45,308 nt of DNA from assembly GCA_014874415.1 (NCBI GenBank), contig JACWAI010000029.1, positions 1-45,308 of the forward strand, given 5' to 3'. The position numbers and the translations under genes are program-made. Source of the stretch: Nitrososphaerales archaeon. Lineage in GTDB: Archaea > Thermoproteota > Nitrososphaeria > Nitrososphaerales > Gagatemarchaeaceae. This document shows, piece after piece, positions 15,829 through 23,894 of this stretch. Every line of letters starts with the position of its first letter. Position 1 is the first letter of the stretch. The notes beneath the pieces were generated by a model. The model did no database searches. It was not told the origin of the DNA and saw nothing but the letters and a program-made list of their open reading frames with translations.

Positions 15829-16623
15829 TCAGGCGTCCGCCAGCTTGAGATGGTCGAGGATCTTGGAGTAGGTGTAATCCGAGTTGTCTTTCTTGTAATC
15901 GGCCAGGAGCCTCTTGAGGATCTCCGTGTCCCGCACCCCCATTGTCCTTCTCAATGCTGGGGAGATGCCCCCTCCCACGAAGAGGTACTGGGCAGCAGTG
16001 GTTACGTTCCTGGGCTTCCGGCCGGTCCCGGCCGACTCGAAGTCGATGATCCAGGGCTTGCCTTCAGCCAGGACCGCGTGCTTCCTGAGGTTACTGAGCT
16101 GGCCGTGGTCGACCCCCATGATGTCGAGCTTCCTGCACTGGTTGAGGAGAGAATGCACCATCTCCTTCACCTGTTCCCTGCTTCCTTTCCCGCTGATTCC
16201 CTTGAGCCAGTCTGCTATCTCCCGTGACTCGAGGAGCTTCATCAGGATCATGTCCTTCGTGTGGGAGTAAACCTCCGGCCCTATCTCGATGCGGTTTACC
16301 AAGGAGGTAATCCTGTACTCCTCTTCCATGTCCGGCCTGTTGGCGTCGGTCCGTCGGATCTTCAGGGCGCAGAGACGGCTCCCTGCCTCCGCCCTCACCA
16401 CGATCCCCACCGTGCCCAGCCCGAGTATTCCGAGGCGGCCCACCTTTGCGTGTCCTTCGAACACCAACTCCTGCACCCCTAGCTGCCTGAGCTGTCTCAC
16501 CCTAGCCTTGGCGTCCCGCAGTGAGATTCGCGGGTAGGTGAGGACCCGGATGTAGGGCGTCTTCGTCAGGTCTTCGACGCTAGCGCGTTCCGAGGACGTC
16601 GGATGTGATTTCTGTGATTCCAT
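15829..16623 (-). CDS. Archaeal RIO-like serine/threonine protein kinase (COG2112 type)
   Basis: A 264-residue kinase-fold protein. Seen are a glycine-rich GLGTVGIVV loop, the lysine in CALKIRR, the catalytic loop DHGQLSNLRKH and the metal motif IIDFESA, in the order expected for archaeal predicted Ser/Thr kinases of COG2112. The substrate is unknown. The start overlaps the end of the CCA-adding enzyme gene by 44 bases, so it is the last gene of a thpR-cca-kinase operon whose products point to tRNA and RNA metabolism. An internal start nearer the kinase domain is possible. Confidence 0.8.
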   Translation of the reverse strand: MESQKSHPTSSERASVEDLTKTPYIRVLTYPRISLRDAKARVRQLRQLGVQELVFEGHAKVGRLGILGLGTVGIVVRAEAGSRLCALKIRRTDANRPDMEEEYRITSLVNRIEIGPEVYSHTKDMILMKLLESREIADWLKGISGKGSREQVKEMVHSLLNQCRKLDIMGVDHGQLSNLRKHAVLAEGKPWIIDFESAGTGRKPRNVTTAAQYLFVGGGISPALRRTMGVRDTEILKRLLADYKKDNSDYTYSKILDHLKLADA

Positions 16624-17902
16624 CTTGCAACCACTTCGAGCCTGCGGCCGCCCTCTCCAGGGGCGCCCCGCTGACCACCCGAGCGCTCTTCTTCATCCCG
16701 GCCTCGAGTTCCTTCGACGCACCGATGGGTCCCTCCTTCCCAGTCACGATGTCCTTCAGGAGGTCAACAATCTCAGTGTGCTTCCGAGGTCTTAGTATCC
16801 TCGCCCTGGCGTCTTCGTCGACCCAGACCAACCTGGAGTCCCGAGAATTGGCTGACATGAACGCCTCGACGTCCTTGAGCCTGTCGACGGTCGGCCCGAT
16901 CCGTTGCTCCATCCCAGGGAGCTCAGTGTACTCCGGGATGAGCAGGATGGCGCTCCCCCGTGTGTTGTCGGAAGCTGCCATCGACCTGGCGATCTTGAAC
17001 CCCTGCACTTCGAGGTGCCTCACGATGTGCTTCGTCGTCTTTCTCAGCTCTCCCCAGAGCGTGTCCTCGCTCATCTCCTTGTGGGAGAAGACCACGGCGT
17101 AGACGTCCCCCCTTAGCCCACGGCGGTTCCTGCCAGACATCTTCCGGAAGAAGGCCGCACTTGGGCGCCTTAGAAACTCTCTGGAAGCGAAGACCATCCT
17201 CCCGAGGCTCTCCCCGGACACTGCGATGCCTAGGTCTCTGCCTTCGTCGACGGGGTCGGGGAGGCTGAAGATCCTGCCGTTTGCTGGCGGGGCGTACCTA
17301 GCGAACCACCTGAGGACGGACACAAGGCTCTCGTGTTTCATTACCAGCACCTCGGCGACGTATCCGCTGAACCCCTGCCGTTCGATCTCAGCGCCGTATA
17401 CGCCGACACCGTTCATGAACAGCTTCAGCAGCCTCACCTCGTTCTTCTTCTCCACTGGGAGCTTCTCGACCAGCTTGACGTGGAACGGGGACCTGTCAGC
17501 GGCGCTCTTCCAATCCCCCGCCTCGACTGCGAAGCAGGGAACTACGTTGACCCGCACCCCTTCGACTGTCGCTTCGGTGTACGGGTGCTGCGCGAACTTC
17601 TTGCCCGTGGGATACCCCCTCGTCGCTGCGGCCCCGATCTCGAGTCCGATCTTTTCGAACCTGTTGTCGGCCACCGAAGGGTCGATCTTGACGAAGATGT
17701 CCAGGTCGACGTGCCCCGGTAGCCAGGTGCCCTTGGCGAAGGAGCCGCCTATGATTACCCCCCTCGTCTCGGGGAACCTGTCAGCCGCCTGCCTGGTCCT
17801 GGCGAGCAAAGCCCGCGCGATTGAGCCGATCCTGGCTGCTTCGGCGGCAGAGGGGACGACCCGCTCCTTCGCCTTCTTGACTACCGTTGCGCTAGTGCTC
17901 AA
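16580..17902 (-). CDS. cca: CCA tRNA nucleotidyltransferase, archaeal class I
   Basis: A 440-residue class I CCA-adding enzyme, which builds or repairs the tRNA 3' CCA; the tRNA-Pro here lacks an encoded CCA. The polymerase-beta-type active site GGSFAKGTWLPGHVDLDIFV contains the GS motif and the two catalytic aspartates. The tail domain segments NVVPCFAV and FSGYVAEVLVMKH fit the archaeal enzyme. The TTG start overlaps the thpR stop by four bases, and the 3' end overlaps the kinase gene, so the three genes are coupled. Length is normal. Confidence 0.94.
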   Translation of the reverse strand: MSTSATVVKKAKERVVPSAAEAARIGSIARALLARTRQAADRFPETRGVIIGGSFAKGTWLPGHVDLDIFVKIDPSVADNRFEKIGLEIGAAATRGYPTGKKFAQHPYTEATVEGVRVNVVPCFAVEAGDWKSAADRSPFHVKLVEKLPVEKKNEVRLLKLFMNGVGVYGAEIERQGFSGYVAEVLVMKHESLVSVLRWFARYAPPANGRIFSLPDPVDEGRDLGIAVSGESLGRMVFASREFLRRPSAAFFRKMSGRNRRGLRGDVYAVVFSHKEMSEDTLWGELRKTTKHIVRHLEVQGFKIARSMAASDNTRGSAILLIPEYTELPGMEQRIGPTVDRLKDVEAFMSANSRDSRLVWVDEDARARILRPRKHTEIVDLLKDIVTGKEGPIGASKELEAGMKKSARVVSGAPLERAAAGSKWLQDGITEITSDVLGTR

Positions 17903-18450
17903 CCCAGTCGAAACACTCCCCTGTCCTGGTACACAGGTCCGCCCGGCGCGAGGACGCTCGATTTCAGCTTGATTTCAGACATCGTTAAGGTCCCAAACTC
18001 CCTCCCGGAGTTGCTTCGCAACAATTCCTCCAAGGCACCCAGGTTGCGGCCCGACCTAACTCGACCGAGGGTGATGTGAGCCCTGAATGGCCTATCGTCC
18101 CTCTCTCCGACCCCTTCGAGGGAGGCAATTACCTCCTTTGCGACGGGCATCAGGAGTGCTTCGTCCTCCTTCGTTACCCCAGCCCAGACGACCCTGGGCC
18201 TGCCAGCGCTCGGGAAAGCGCCGACACCTTTGACAGTCAAGTCCCCTCCCTTCATTGAAAGCTTCCCCAGCCGGGTTTGGACCTCAGTCGCCTGGAACTC
18301 GCTTATCTCTCCCAGGAACTTCAGGTTAAGGTGCAGGTTCTCTCGTTCGACGAGCTTGACATCTGCGCCTGTTGCCGATATCTCCCCCTCGAATTTCGCC
18401 AAAGAATCGGCGATTTTTTCCGAGACCTCGATGGCTACGAAGGCGCGCAA
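17899..18450 (-). CDS. thpR: RNA 2',3'-cyclic phosphodiesterase / 2'-5' RNA ligase-like protein ThpR
   Basis: A 183-residue member of the 2H phosphoesterase family. Start RAFVAIEVS and segments FLGEISE and RPFRAHITLGRVR are typical. The second H-x-T motif (HITLGR) is intact. The first reads HLNLKFLG, with Asn where Thr or Ser is usual. The family opens 2',3'-cyclic phosphates and can join 2'-5' ends in vitro. The TTG at 18450 is 28 bases after the centre of TTTAAAT (18476-18482); a longer upstream frame runs antisense into the next gene and is not believed. cca follows with a four-base overlap. Confidence 0.88.
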   Translation of the reverse strand: MRAFVAIEVSEKIADSLAKFEGEISATGADVKLVERENLHLNLKFLGEISEFQATEVQTRLGKLSMKGGDLTVKGVGAFPSAGRPRVVWAGVTKEDEALLMPVAKEVIASLEGVGERDDRPFRAHITLGRVRSGRNLGALEELLRSNSGREFGTLTMSEIKLKSSVLAPGGPVYQDRGVFRLG

Positions 18451-18475
18451 CGTCGTTCCGCCAGCGCCTGGTTCC

Positions 18476-18482
18476 TTTAAAT
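18476..18482 (-). promoter_or_regulatory. TATA-like box of thpR-cca-kinase
   Basis: TTTAAAT is centred 28 bases before the TTG of thpR. It also lies about 36 bases before the divergent UPF0200 start at 18515 and might serve both. Confidence 0.5.
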
Positions 18483-18514
18483 CCGCTATCACTCGGCCGA
18501 GGGCGAACAATCTG

Positions 18515-19069
18515 ATGAAGATCGTCGCGATTACTGGAATGCCCGGCGCGGGCAAGTCGACCGCGGCCCAGGCGCTGGTAAAGCTTGGCTGGACCCGGGT
18601 CGTGATGGGGGACGTCATCAGAGCCGAGACGAAGCGCCGCGGCCTCGAGCCTGATGCAAGGAACACTGGGGAGGTGATGAAGGCGCTTAGAAAGGAGAGG
18701 GGGGACTCCGCTGTCGCAGACCTCTGCCTTGAAACAATCTCGAAAGCTGGGGCTGAGAGGGTGGTGGTCGACGGCATCAGGTCGATGGCCGAGGTGGAGG
18801 CCTTCAGGAAGAAGGCTTCGGTGCTCCTCGTAGCGGTGGATGCGTCTCCTGAGAGGCGGTTTGAGCTGCTGAAGGAAAGGGGGAGGAAGGACGATCCACT
18901 CATCTACGAGATGTTCGCTGAAAGGGACAAGAGGGAGTTGGGGGTCGGAATAGGCAAGGCCATCGCCCTGGCGGACGAGACCGTGTCCAACCAGCATGCG
19001 ACGCCAGACGGACTGGCTTCAGAATTGAAGATGGTCGTGGAGCGCTGGGAGAGGGATGCAGGAGCCTGA
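18515..19069 (+). CDS. UPF0200 archaeal P-loop kinase-like protein
   Basis: A 184-residue P-loop protein related to dephospho-CoA and adenylate kinases. The Walker A loop GMPGAGKS is at residues 8-15. Later segments are VVMGDVIRAE, VVVDGIRSMAEVE, and a RKDDPLIYEMFAERDKRELG lid-like region that is characteristic of UPF0200. The real substrate of this archaeal family is not established to my knowledge. The gene starts at the ATG and overlaps the UPF0201 gene by 14 bases; the two families are often neighbours in archaea, which suggests a shared role. Confidence 0.88.
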   Translation: MKIVAITGMPGAGKSTAAQALVKLGWTRVVMGDVIRAETKRRGLEPDARNTGEVMKALRKERGDSAVADLCLETISKAGAERVVVDGIRSMAEVEAFRKKASVLLVAVDASPERRFELLKERGRKDDPLIYEMFAERDKRELGVGIGKAIALADETVSNQHATPDGLASELKMVVERWERDAGA

Positions 19070-19460
19070 TTTCAGGGCGAGGCTCGTCCTGAAGGCCACC
19101 ATCTCCCCCTCTGAAGACCCCGCAAAGGTGGAACAGGCGCTGACCAACCTGGTGGGTTCGAATTTCACCAGTGAGATGAGCCGTTCCAAAGTTCGTTTGG
19201 CCAGCGAGGACCTCAGGGCCCTAACGAGGATCAGGGACCAGCTGAGGGACAGGCACGTCAGGTCTGCGGCGAGGAGGCAGATGCTACTGAACACATCAGG
19301 GCGCTCGACGTCGCTTATGTTCAACAGGCAGGCTGCGGCTGCGGGCGTGGTGGCTCTCTGCGGGAGCGAGCAGGAATCTCCCCTGGGCCCGATTTATTTG
19401 GAGATAGAATCTGGGACGCTGGACAAGGTAATCGACTGGCTCACTGCCTACGCCGGGTAG
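19056..19460 (+). CDS. UPF0201 family protein
   Basis: A 134-residue protein of the archaeal UPF0201 (COG1931) type. The landmarks are an N-terminal strand with PSEDPAKV, a LRALTRIRDQLR helix, the FNRQAAAAGVV segment and SPLGPIYLEIE followed by a terminal IDWL helix. The biochemical function of the family is unknown. It is translationally coupled to the UPF0200 kinase-like gene. Its 3' end overlaps the convergent RNase Z gene by 13 bases. Confidence 0.85.
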   Translation: MQEPDFRARLVLKATISPSEDPAKVEQALTNLVGSNFTSEMSRSKVRLASEDLRALTRIRDQLRDRHVRSAARRQMLLNTSGRSTSLMFNRQAAAAGVVALCGSEQESPLGPIYLEIESGTLDKVIDWLTAYAG

Positions 19461-20365
19461 TCGACGTCGATGGCGAGCCCGTCTGAGGCGGCTTGGGCGT
19501 TGGGGAACACCCTCCGGGCTTCTTTCACCAGGCTCGCGACGCTGGTATACCTGGCGCTGAAGTGGGTCAGGACGAGCTTCCTGGCCTTGGCGTCCCGGGC
19601 GAGCTCGGCTGCTTCGACCGATGTGCTGTGCTTTCTTTCAACTGCCTTTTCAGCGTCTTTGCCGCTGAAGGTCGAATCGAAAATCAACAGGTCGCATCCG
19701 GAGAAGAAACGAGCCAACGCCTTTGACGGACGGGTGTCTCCGGAGTACCCTATTTTCCTCCCCGGTCTGGGTGGTCCCGTGACCTGTGAAGACAGAATTC
19801 TCCTCCCTCCTACCTCCACCGTCCGTCCCTTCTGGAGCCTCGACCAGAGTTTCCCTTCCGGTACTTTGAGAGCTTTCGCCTTCTCCGGGTAGAAGAGCCC
19901 GGGTCTGCCGAGTTCCTCCACTGTGTAGGCGAATGCCTCGACAGAGTGAAGAGCCTTGGCTGCCCTTATCCTGAAACCGCTGGTGCGCAGGACCAAGCCG
20001 GGTTTCGCTGTCGAGAACCTGATTGGAAAAGTCAAGCCGATGTGGAGCAAGTCTGACGTGACCTCGAGCCACTTGAGGAGCATGCTTGGCCCGACGATGT
20101 TCAGTGGCTTCCGCCTCTGCGCCAGGCTCATTGTCTGGAGGAGCCCCAGGAGGCCGGTGACATGGTCCCCGTGGAGGTGGGTGATCAGGATTGTCATGTC
20201 GCTTCCAAGCCCGAGGGATTCCGCGAGGAAGCGGCGCTGCACCCCTTCTCCGCAGTCCATGATTACGACCTCCCCCTCCCTCTTCAGAGCGACTGAGGGG
20301 AGGCCCCTGCCGGGGGTCGGCACGGCGGCGCTCGTCCCAAGAAAAGTGACGGTGAGCTTTACCAC
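19448..20365 (-). CDS. rnz: Ribonuclease Z (tRNase Z)
   Basis: A 305-residue metallo-beta-lactamase nuclease that trims the 3' trailer of tRNA precursors. Present are the FLGTSAAVPTPGR N-terminus, the zinc motif ITHLHGDHVTGLLG, the YSGDTRPS strand with its metal Asp, and the C-terminal LTHFSARYT motif with its His. Length and motifs fit the short, homodimeric RNase Z. It lies two bases downstream of the TrmG10 gene and so belongs to a prs-trmG10-rnz operon. Its job agrees with the nearby tRNA and cca genes. Confidence 0.94.
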   Translation of the reverse strand: MVKLTVTFLGTSAAVPTPGRGLPSVALKREGEVVIMDCGEGVQRRFLAESLGLGSDMTILITHLHGDHVTGLLGLLQTMSLAQRRKPLNIVGPSMLLKWLEVTSDLLHIGLTFPIRFSTAKPGLVLRTSGFRIRAAKALHSVEAFAYTVEELGRPGLFYPEKAKALKVPEGKLWSRLQKGRTVEVGGRRILSSQVTGPPRPGRKIGYSGDTRPSKALARFFSGCDLLIFDSTFSGKDAEKAVERKHSTSVEAAELARDAKARKLVLTHFSARYTSVASLVKEARRVFPNAQAASDGLAIDVDYPA

Positions 20366-20367
20366 TG

Positions 20368-21324
20368 CTATTTCCTCTTCAGAACGGTGATTGCCCTTGT
20401 TAGGAGCTTATGAACGTGGAGGTAGTGCTGCTCTTCGGAAGCCAATTCTCTTGACCCCTCAACGGGAACTTCCTCCGGGTGCATCAAAACCACGCGCGAG
20501 CCGGATTTCATTATTTCGGTTAGGGCAGGGAGGACGTTTTCCAGCAGCTCCCGAGGAGAACGGCCGCGCGTGCTCGAAGCTCTCCCGTAGGGGATGTCGG
20601 TCGCCACGGCGTCGGCGGTGATCAAAGGCATCAGGGCCGAGTCTGCCCGGACGACCCCTAGCCACTCCTGTGAGTAATGTTTCATGTTCGAGATGGCACC
20701 CCGGGCTGTGAGGCTGGAAATGTCGACGGCGACTACCTTCGCGCCAACGACCGAAGCCTCGATGGCGATGCTGCCAGTCCCGGCGAACGGCTCGAAGAAC
20801 ACCTCGCCCTCCCTGCAACGGCTCAGGTTGAAGAGCGCCCGGGAAAGCTTGGGAAAGATGGCTGAGGGATGGAAGAAAGGGCGTCTTCGGGGGCGGCGCA
20901 AAGACCAGGCCTGCCGCATACCTCCGGGAGCGGTTACTGCGAGGTAATCCCTCTCGCCCCTGACCATCGTCAATTCGTAGTCCGGGTCGACAAGGTTGAC
21001 GCTGGCGTCGATGCCGCCGAGGTACCTCCCGGGGTCTGGGTGGTCGCCTTTGGGCGCGAGGTCGAATGACCTGAACCTCACCCTTCGGCCTCTGAGCATC
21101 CTTTCGACATCATCTTTACTCTCGGCCAGGACCCCGACCCGACGGGCGAAGGCGATCCTGGCCCCTATCACCCAAGGGTTAGCGGTGGAGTCCGCCAACA
21201 GCAGCCTGGGCTCGGGGGACTCGAATCTCGAGTCGGGGTCGTAGGCGAGAAAGATGGCCTTCGCTTCTGCGGCGGGGATCGTGGTCCCCTCCCCCGAAAG
21301 GAGCACGAGTGATCTATTCTTCAA
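20368..21324 (-). CDS. trmG10: tRNA (guanine-10-N2) methyltransferase, TrmG10/Trm11 type
   Basis: A 318-residue protein with an N-terminal THUMP-like region (about residues 1-130), followed by a SAM-dependent methyltransferase domain. The SAM loop is FEPFAGTGSIAIEA, and the catalytic motif reads TDIPYG, a variant of the usual DPPY. This enzyme methylates G10 of tRNA. The TTG at 21324 overlaps the end of the prs gene by 11 bases. An open frame extends upstream inside prs but is taken as a shadow. An N2-guanine rRNA methyltransferase is a less likely alternative. Confidence 0.87.
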   Translation of the reverse strand: MKNRSLVLLSGEGTTIPAAEAKAIFLAYDPDSRFESPEPRLLLADSTANPWVIGARIAFARRVGVLAESKDDVERMLRGRRVRFRSFDLAPKGDHPDPGRYLGGIDASVNLVDPDYELTMVRGERDYLAVTAPGGMRQAWSLRRPRRRPFFHPSAIFPKLSRALFNLSRCREGEVFFEPFAGTGSIAIEASVVGAKVVAVDISSLTARGAISNMKHYSQEWLGVVRADSALMPLITADAVATDIPYGRASSTRGRSPRELLENVLPALTEIMKSGSRVVLMHPEEVPVEGSRELASEEQHYLHVHKLLTRAITVLKRK

Positions 21325-22204
21325 GTGTCCCCAGGTGGGATGCCAGCGCGTCTGAGACATCGACCTTGCTGAACTTCCCGGGGACGGTGTTGCTGCAGAC
21401 GATCGGCCCAACCGACGTCTTCTCCAGCTTCTGAAAGGCGTCCCCCACGAAGAGGCCGTGGACGCAGAACGCCAGCGCCTTCTTGGCTCCCTGCCTGATG
21501 ACCGCCTCGGCGGCGGCTTTCACCGTGTCCCCGGCGCTGATTATGTCGTCCACTATGACGACCTCCTTGCCTGTCACCTCGAGCTTGGAGTCCTTGACGC
21601 TCACCCCCCCTGTCGTCCTGTCCCTGGTCTTGCTGAGCTGAAGGAACTTCGCCCCGTACAGGCGGGCGAACGCCTCTGTCCTCTTCGAACCCCCGAAGTC
21701 TGGAGATATGACGACCGGATCCTTGAGGTCGAGCTTCGCCTTTGCGTACTCGACGAGGCTCGGGATTGCAGACACGCTGTACGTCGGGAAGGAGAAAAGC
21801 GCGAGACCTTCAGCCGAATGGATGTCCACAGTGACCAGCCTTCGGACCCCCACGGAGCGCATCTGGTGGGCTACCACGCCTAGCGTGACCCCTTCTCCTG
21901 GAAGGAACTCCTTGTCCTGCCGGGCGTAGGCGAGGTAAGGCACGACTGCGGTGACCTTTGCTCCCGCCTCGCTCAACTGGTGCGAAGCCAAGAAGAGCTG
22001 GAACATGTGCTGGTCCACGGGGGGATACGTAGACTGGACGACGAAGATGCTCTTCCCCTCCACCTTCTCGTTAAGTGTGAACTTCGATTCGCCGTCGCCG
22101 AAGACCTTGAACTCTGCCGCAAGGAGAGGCAAACCGAGCTTTTCAGCCACAGTCCGCCCCAGTTCTTCAGAGGCGGGGCCAGCCAAGACAAGCTTTTCGG
22201 CCAC
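21314..22204 (-). CDS. prs: Ribose-phosphate pyrophosphokinase
   Basis: A 296-residue archaeal-type PRPP synthetase, making 5-phosphoribosyl diphosphate from ribose 5-phosphate and ATP. Recognised are FGDGESKF near residue 36, the YLAYARQDKEF flexible loop, the VTVDIHSAEG metal-binding segment and the PRPP loop VVIVDDIISAGDTV. It starts at a GTG and is divergent from the 93-residue zinc-ribbon gene; the gap holds a TATTTAAC box (22236-22243). It overlaps trmG10 downstream. Confidence 0.95.
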   Translation of the reverse strand: MAEKLVLAGPASEELGRTVAEKLGLPLLAAEFKVFGDGESKFTLNEKVEGKSIFVVQSTYPPVDQHMFQLFLASHQLSEAGAKVTAVVPYLAYARQDKEFLPGEGVTLGVVAHQMRSVGVRRLVTVDIHSAEGLALFSFPTYSVSAIPSLVEYAKAKLDLKDPVVISPDFGGSKRTEAFARLYGAKFLQLSKTRDRTTGGVSVKDSKLEVTGKEVVIVDDIISAGDTVKAAAEAVIRQGAKKALAFCVHGLFVGDAFQKLEKTSVGPIVCSNTVPGKFSKVDVSDALASHLGTLEE

Positions 22205-22235
22205 CTGTCGCTCGATTCGGCTCGCCCCTGGATGC

Positions 22236-22243
22236 TATTTAAC
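22236..22243. promoter_or_regulatory. TATA-like box between prs and the zinc-ribbon gene
   Basis: TATTTAAC is the only AT-rich block in the 56-base divergent gap. It lies about 35 bases before the prs GTG and 21 bases before the zinc-ribbon ATG, and may serve both directions. Confidence 0.45.
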
Positions 22244-22260
22244 GGATTGTCGTCGAATCG

Positions 22261-22542
22261 ATGCCCGGGAAAGCTCCAGAGAAAGCGTTAAGGACACGGA
22301 GCGGGGACCGGTTACTGAACCTTTTGGACCAGATCTGTCCCGAGTGTCATGTCGGGATAATGCTCTACGACGCCCCGACGAAGAGATACGGGTGCAAGAA
22401 ATGCGGTGCATTCCTCACGAGAGACCAGCTATCAGACGCCAGGTTCAAGGCAAGGACGCCTGAAGAGGACGAGAAGCGCAAGCGCTCAAGGCAACAGGCG
22501 GACTACCTAGAATGGTGGCTCAGCGGGAACAAAGAGAAATAA
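22261..22542 (+). CDS. Small zinc-ribbon protein of unknown function
   Basis: A 93-residue protein with two CxxC pairs (CPEC and CKKC) 17-20 residues apart, which form a zinc ribbon. A charged helix rich in Arg, Lys and Glu follows, ending in QQADYLEWWLSGNKEK. It is probably an archaeal nucleic-acid or protein-binding ribbon; no named family is recognised. The start is the ATG after the divergent promoter shared with prs. Confidence 0.7.
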   Translation: MPGKAPEKALRTRSGDRLLNLLDQICPECHVGIMLYDAPTKRYGCKKCGAFLTRDQLSDARFKARTPEEDEKRKRSRQQADYLEWWLSGNKEK

Positions 22543-22582
22543 CAAAGCTGACTGACGGCGGCGCGCACCCCCCGATGGGCGC

Positions 22583-23020
22583 CTAGGGTGACCGCTGCCT
22601 GAAGTAGATTCCAAGGACCTCCCTCGTGCCTTCGCTCATGGGCAGACGCTTCGTCTGCGCAGAGGTGAACCACCCCGAGTCGGACGACTCCGAGTTGAGC
22701 CTGAGCCTACCTCCCACCGGCCTCGCGAGATAGTCTACGAGTATGTAATGATACTCGAGCTTTGAACCCAAGTCTTTGTGGATGTCCGTCTGGACGTCGA
22801 GAAGCGCTTCGATCTTCACCTCAAGTCCTGTCTCCTCGAGTATCTCCCTCGCAGCCGCGCCCTGGACGGTTTCCCCGAGCTCGACCAACCCGCCTGGCAG
22901 AGCCCACCTCCCCTGATTCGGGGGATTGTTCCTCCTGACAAGAAGGACCCGCCCCCTCCGGTGCACCACAGCGCCTGCTCCGACAAGGGGCCTCGTGGGG
23001 TACCTCCTGGGAGAATCCAT
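22583..23020 (-). CDS. Nudix hydrolase
   Basis: A 145-residue Nudix protein. The box GX5EX7REUXEEXGU is complete, running from GGLVELGE to REILEETGL, preceded by NQGRWALPGG, the ADP-ribose or nucleotide-sugar style entry. It hydrolyses a nucleoside diphosphate linked to some group; which one is not readable. The ATG at 23020 is chosen because it lies 27.5 bases from the centre of the TTTTAA box shared with the divergent gene. An ATG seven codons upstream (23041) lies against the box itself and is unlikely. Confidence 0.88.
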   Translation of the reverse strand: MDSPRRYPTRPLVGAGAVVHRRGRVLLVRRNNPPNQGRWALPGGLVELGETVQGAAAREILEETGLEVKIEALLDVQTDIHKDLGSKLEYHYILVDYLARPVGGRLRLNSESSDSGWFTSAQTKRLPMSEGTREVLGIYFRQRSP

Positions 23021-23044
23021 TCGCTCCGCCGTTCCAACCATTCG

Positions 23045-23050
23045 TTTTAA
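23045..23050. promoter_or_regulatory. Symmetric bidirectional TATA box
   Basis: TTTTAA, read as CTTAAAAC on the minus strand, has its centre at 23047.5. The ATG at 23020 (minus) and the GTG at 23075 (plus) are each 27.5 bases away. One box appears to serve two leaderless genes. Confidence 0.65.
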
Positions 23051-23074
23051 GCCTGAAGCGTCCGGCGGCACGCC

Positions 23075-23890
23075 GTGGTCAGGGTCGAGATGCTGGCGGT
23101 GGGCAGAGAGTTGCTGATTGGCAGGACTCCGAACACAAACGCTCACTGGATGGGGAAGAGGCTGGCCAGGATGGGTTCGATGCTAAAGGAAGTGACCACG
23201 GTTGACGACGACCTCGATGAGATAGCCTCGGCGTTCAGGGCCGCGATTGCGAGGTCCCCGGATTTCCTCGTCGTGGTTGGCGGACTTGGCCCCACCCCTG
23301 ACGACATGACGCTGAAGGGGGTGGCCCGGGGGCTGGGGGTGCCCGTCCGCAAGGACGCCAAGGCGCTAAGGCTCATCAGAGAGCATTACGCGAAGCGAGG
23401 AATGCAGACCGTCGAACTCACACCAGCCAGAATCAAGATGGCCCGGCTTCCGGTTGGGGCGGAGCCTGTTGTCAACCCGCAGGGAACAGCTCCCGGTGTG
23501 AAAATGGCGACCGGCAAGACCACAGTCTACTGCCTTCCTGGGGTTCCCCTGGAAATGCGAAGCATCTTCCGAAGGTCGGTCGAGCCTGAGATCAGAGGGG
23601 TGCTGGGGAAGATGCACAGGAAGTACATCACGCTGAAGTTGGAAGGGATCCTGGAGTCGGCTCTGGCGCCCGTCATATCGGCGGAGATGAGGAAACATCC
23701 AGGCGCCTACATCAAGTCGCATCCCAGGGGGGTCAGGGAGGGCGTCTCCCGGATCGAGTTGGACATAGCGGTCGTAGGAGAGGATGCAATGCGGGCCGAC
23801 GAAGAAGGGGAGGACATAGCAAGAGAGATGACGACGGCGGTCCGAGCGGCAGGGGGGACGGCGAAGTCGGCTGGAGGCATCAGGGGGTAG
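23075..23890 (+). CDS. CinA-like MoaB-fold protein (COG1058)
   Basis: A 271-residue protein with the CinA N-terminal domain. Motifs are MLAVGRELLIGRTPNTNAHW, the VVVGGLGPTPDDMTLKG loop and YCLPGVPLEM. It lacks the C-terminal nicotinamide-amide deamidase domain of bacterial CinA. Family members hydrolyse ADP-ribose-like compounds or bind molybdopterin-like ligands; the substrate here is not known. The GTG start sits at the leaderless position for the shared TATA box. The GPN GTPase gene begins four bases after its stop. Confidence 0.88.
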   Translation: MVRVEMLAVGRELLIGRTPNTNAHWMGKRLARMGSMLKEVTTVDDDLDEIASAFRAAIARSPDFLVVVGGLGPTPDDMTLKGVARGLGVPVRKDAKALRLIREHYAKRGMQTVELTPARIKMARLPVGAEPVVNPQGTAPGVKMATGKTTVYCLPGVPLEMRSIFRRSVEPEIRGVLGKMHRKYITLKLEGILESALAPVISAEMRKHPGAYIKSHPRGVREGVSRIELDIAVVGEDAMRADEEGEDIAREMTTAVRAAGGTAKSAGGIRG

Positions 23891-23894
23891 CGGG

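Noticed and set aside
18451-18903. Extended ThpR frame of 334 residues
   Set aside because: The extension is antisense to the UPF0200 gene and lies upstream of the ThpR TATA box.
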